From: Hyphomicrobium sp.
Lineage (GTDB): Bacteria > Pseudomonadota > Alphaproteobacteria > Rhizobiales > Hyphomicrobiaceae
NCBI GenBank assembly: GCA_017512425.1
Contig: JAFWGI010000015.1
Span: forward strand, 1-64,000
Reading direction: 5' to 3'
Length of the DNA stretch: 64,000 nt
Of the stretch, positions 61,354 to 64,000 are shown in pieces (position 1 is the first letter of the stretch; each line of letters begins with the position of its first letter). The position numbers were made by a program, and so were the translations under genes. Under the pieces are notes generated by a model that saw only the letters and a program-made list of their open reading frames with translations, was not told where the DNA came from and did no database searches.

Positions 61354-62187
61354 TCAGCCATTTCGCGCAGCGGCCCGCTTGGCAGCCTTGCTGGCGTCAA
61401 CAAGAAACGTGGCGAACATGGCCGTCATCATGTCGAGGTTGGCCTTGGACGCCTTTTCGGGGGCGCCAGAATCGAACGGAGGAGACGGATCGTACTCTGC
61501 CAGGAGCTGAACTCCTTCGGCGTACTGGCGATCACGTAGCTTGCCGACGATCGTCAAGCCGAAGTCGATGCCAGCTGTGACGCCGCCACCCGTGATACGA
61601 TTGCGATCTTCAACGACGCGAGCCTCGACCGGCTCCGCACCGAATTCGCGCAGGATGTCCCGCGTGGCCCAATGCGAGGTCGCCTTGAAGCCTTTGAGCA
61701 GTCCTGCCGTGCCCAGGACCAGCGATCCTGTGCAGACGCTGGTCACAAATTTTGCCCGCGAGCCGCGATCTTTGAGGAAAGCAATGATGGCTTCATCCTG
61801 CATCGCCGCAAGCGTACCGGTTGAGCCGCCCGGTACACAGATGATGTCTAGATCAGCCGGACACTCATCGAACGTCACCGTTGGCGTGAACACGAGCTTT
61901 TGGTCGCTGACAATGGGCTCTCTCGATTTCGCCACGATATGCACCGTGGCACCCATCAGACTTGCGAGCATGTAATGCGGACCGACCATGTCAAGCGCCG
62001 TGAATTCGGGATAGATCAGGAACGCGATCTGCTCCTTTCCGTACCAGGATGCCGGCATCTCATGCATACCGTCATGGGCGCTCGGCGCTGCCCTTGACGC
62101 TTCCCCTGCACTGGCCTTGGAGGGGAGCACTGCTCCCCCCACGCTTCCAGCCAGAATTTTGAGAACGTCTCTTTTTGAGATTGTCAT
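61354..62187 (-). CDS. DJ-1/PfpI family protein with a Tat-like signal
   Basis: A 277-residue exported-looking protein. ATG at 62187 has GAGGA upstream. The N-terminus SKRDVLKILAGSVGGAVLPS is a Tat-type signal variant with K-R instead of R-R. The PfpI core starts IAFLIYPEFTALDMVGPHYM, and the nucleophile Cys lies in SVCTGSLVLGTAGLLKG, with GGGVTAGIDFGL later, as in isonitrile hydratase-like proteins. It starts nine bases after the TonB receptor stop and is probably cotranscribed. Substrate unknown. Confidence 0.82.
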   Translation of the reverse strand: MTISKRDVLKILAGSVGGAVLPSKASAGEASRAAPSAHDGMHEMPASWYGKEQIAFLIYPEFTALDMVGPHYMLASLMGATVHIVAKSREPIVSDQKLVFTPTVTFDECPADLDIICVPGGSTGTLAAMQDEAIIAFLKDRGSRAKFVTSVCTGSLVLGTAGLLKGFKATSHWATRDILREFGAEPVEARVVEDRNRITGGGVTAGIDFGLTIVGKLRDRQYAEGVQLLAEYDPSPPFDSGAPEKASKANLDMMTAMFATFLVDASKAAKRAAARNG

Positions 62188-62195
62188 CGATGTCC

Positions 62196-64000
62196 TCAAT
62201 ATTTGTAGACCAGCGTGCCGTAAAATTGCCGGTCGGCTCCTGGAGCCACCTGGCCTTCAAACCACGGATAAGGTTCGAAGTAGAATTCGTTCGTCAGATT
62301 TTTGACGTTGAACGTCGCCGCGAACTGCTCGTTTTCGTAACCGATCTTCGCGTCGACGGTGAAGTAGGGGGCAGTTTTCCATATGTTGGCGCCGTCAACG
62401 TATGCACCAGACGAGGCGTAGATGCCCGCCCCGATGCTCCATCCCCGCAGCATCGGATCGTCGAAGGCATAATCAACCCATAACCGTCCGGAATGCTCGG
62501 GGACCGCAGCCAAACGGTTACCCGCCGGAATTGCGCCGAGGTCTGTGGCATAGGTGGCTTCGACGTAACCGTAGCTCGCGAGAACCTTTAAACTTTCTGT
62601 CGGCTGCCACAGGATATCCGCCTCGACGCCGCGTGCCTGCTGACTGGCAAACACGGTGCTTGTTGGCGTGAAGGAAGCGGGCACATTGGCTTTATCAATG
62701 TCAAAAATCGCTACCGTTCCACTGAAATTGCTCGCGAGATTGAATTTCAGGCCGACTTCTCTTTGCTCCGACTCCTCCGGCTCCAAGATGCCGCTCGGCG
62801 GGGCGAGAAATCCTGCCCATCGCATGCCCTGGCTGTAACTCGCATACACCGACAAGCCATCCACGATATCAAAGACGGCGCCCACTCGCGGCAGAACCTT
62901 CGTCTTGTCAGTCGTTGTCACTACGGCTGGACCGCCAACGAAGGTGGGCAGGAGATCGACGTAATCGACCTCTATGCTGGCAACGCGCAGGCCGGCCATC
63001 AGGTGCACCCGATCGTACAGCGAGGTCTGGATCTGGCCGTACGCGCCCTTGGTCACGTAAAGATTGTCGATGTCTCCGAAAGGCATAAAATTCGCGGTGG
63101 TCAACGGCGACGGATCAACATAGGGAAGCGGGAAGCTCGGATTGTTGCCGAGATCGACGACATAGCCGAATGGGCTGTAGAGGTCGCTGTAGTGATGACC
63201 GCTGTCCGTTACGCGGCTGTAGTCAGCGCCCAACAGCAAGATGTTGCGGGCCGGACCCGCACCGAAGCGGGCCTGCAGGTTTGGGTTAATCGAAAACTCT
63301 TCCTGATCTTGTTTGATCTCGCTGCCGATGATCATCCACTGGCTCGTCCCGGGTATATCTGGTGCCCCGGTGAAGCTTGACTGCGAATTCTGATCGAATG
63401 CAGTGCGGCTCCAACGTCCCTTAACATTGAAGGACCATACGGAATCGAACTTGTGGTCCGCAGTCACCGTGACGCTTTCGATCTCCGAATAGCTTTTAGG
63501 GATGTTTGCATTGCCGATGTAGAGATGGGGATCGATGCGAAAATCGCCCGTCACCGTGCCGACAGCCGGTAGGCCCTGATAGGCTTGTTGTTCGTATCGC
63601 GACTTACGGCCTTGGATGGTGACCGTCGTGTCGGTCTTGTTCGTGAACGTCAGAGTTGGATTGATCGAATACCGTTCCTGCTCCAATACGTCGATGAAAC
63701 TATCAGCCGCTGTATATTCGCCTGTCACGCGAAACAGCACCGTGCCGTCAGCCGCGATCGGCTGGTTGATGTCAAAATAAGGCTGCGCAAAGCTGTGGCT
63801 GCCAAATGTAAAGCCGATTTCCCCGAATTGTTGGTTGGTTGGAAGTTTAGAAATCACGTTTACCGCGCCGCCGACCGGAGCGCCTTGCCCGCCGCCGTAA
63901 AGAATCGCGCTCGGCCCTTTCAAAACCTCGATACGCTCGACGTTTGCGAATGCGTTCCTGTCGCCGGAGTTATAGGTGACGTTCAGTCCGTCGAGCCACT
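62196..64000 (-). CDS. TonB-dependent siderophore receptor, cut by the window edge
   Basis: At least 600 residues of an outer-membrane TonB-dependent receptor, with its N-terminus (signal peptide, TonB box) beyond position 64000. The plug domain end is VERIEVLKGPSAILYGGGQG followed by the usual AVGGxVN-like APVGGAVNVISK; the barrel follows, and the C-terminus ends with the terminal aromatic pattern GTLVYKY. The siderophore-type block LGLKFNL-like EVGLKFNLASNFSGTVAIFD supports a ferric-siderophore receptor. An in-frame TTG inside the plug is not the start. It is followed by the PfpI gene. Confidence 0.9.
   Translation of the reverse strand, partial: WLDGLNVTYNSGDRNAFANVERIEVLKGPSAILYGGGQGAPVGGAVNVISKLPTNQQFGEIGFTFGSHSFAQPYFDINQPIAADGTVLFRVTGEYTAADSFIDVLEQERYSINPTLTFTNKTDTTVTIQGRKSRYEQQAYQGLPAVGTVTGDFRIDPHLYIGNANIPKSYSEIESVTVTADHKFDSVWSFNVKGRWSRTAFDQNSQSSFTGAPDIPGTSQWMIIGSEIKQDQEEFSINPNLQARFGAGPARNILLLGADYSRVTDSGHHYSDLYSPFGYVVDLGNNPSFPLPYVDPSPLTTANFMPFGDIDNLYVTKGAYGQIQTSLYDRVHLMAGLRVASIEVDYVDLLPTFVGGPAVVTTTDKTKVLPRVGAVFDIVDGLSVYASYSQGMRWAGFLAPPSGILEPEESEQREVGLKFNLASNFSGTVAIFDIDKANVPASFTPTSTVFASQQARGVEADILWQPTESLKVLASYGYVEATYATDLGAIPAGNRLAAVPEHSGRLWVDYAFDDPMLRGWSIGAGIYASSGAYVDGANIWKTAPYFTVDAKIGYENEQFAATFNVKNLTNEFYFEPYPWFEGQVAPGADRQFYGTLVYKY

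Overview
The window looks like the chromosome of a methylotrophic alphaproteobacterium of the Hyphomicrobiales, most probably a Hyphomicrobium close to the dimethylsulfide/dimethylsulfone degraders. The grounds are a near-canonical DmoA (dimethylsulfide monooxygenase), SfnG, a quinoprotein-associated SoxYZ-like carrier, the split RibBX/RibA arrangement, Porin_2-type porins and GC-rich codon use. This is inference from recognised protein families; no database was searched.

Region 1 (1 to about 15.1 kb) is an integrated mobile element whose left end lies outside the window. It mixes phage genes (tape measure protein, DUF1367-like protein, small and large terminase, tyrosine integrase, Mu-F-like Cys-rich protein) with plasmid genes (ColE2-type Rep/primase, ParA, two ribbon-helix-helix proteins, a cluster of CTAGGCA repeats). 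No portal, capsid, protease or baseplate gene is visible. It is either a deleted phage-plasmid or a satellite-like element.

Region 2 (15.4-23.5 kb) is a minus-strand signalling operon: a 1910-residue soluble poly-HAMP hybrid kinase with three receivers, a REC-PAS-HWE kinase and a lone receiver. A divergent DHFR-like gene faces it. Region 3 (23.6-28.4 kb) holds a GT4 glycosyltransferase with an amylo-alpha-1,6-glucosidase, and an SDR oxidoreductase with a small hydrophilic partner.

Region 4 (28.8-44.7 kb) is the core of the window: an organosulfur catabolic island. DmoA cleaves dimethylsulfide, SfnG cleaves dimethylsulfone, two unrelated FMN reductases can supply FMNH2, RibBX + RibA + RibF form a private flavin-supply set, SodB can remove superoxide, SoxC/SoxD-like proteins can oxidise released sulfite, and a porin, an MFS carrier and an unrecognised 10-TM protein can handle transport. 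Five copies of a TATACCGRTCGRTACA-type inverted repeat precede the transcription units, and a TetR-family gene sits inside the island, so this looks like one regulon.

Region 5 (44.8-60.5 kb) is mostly housekeeping and envelope: ABM monooxygenase, GlxA-type regulator, PilZ protein, Ada, cytochrome b561, YceI, LipA, hydroxypyruvate isomerase, a secreted nuclease, the SoxYZ-like carrier, an OmpA-domain protein, a beta-barrel OMP, a 51-residue Lys-rich protein and a type I secretion ABC/MFP pair. Region 6 (60.6-64 kb) has a 5'-truncated MDR dehydrogenase pseudogene, a DJ-1/PfpI protein and a TonB-dependent receptor cut by the window edge.
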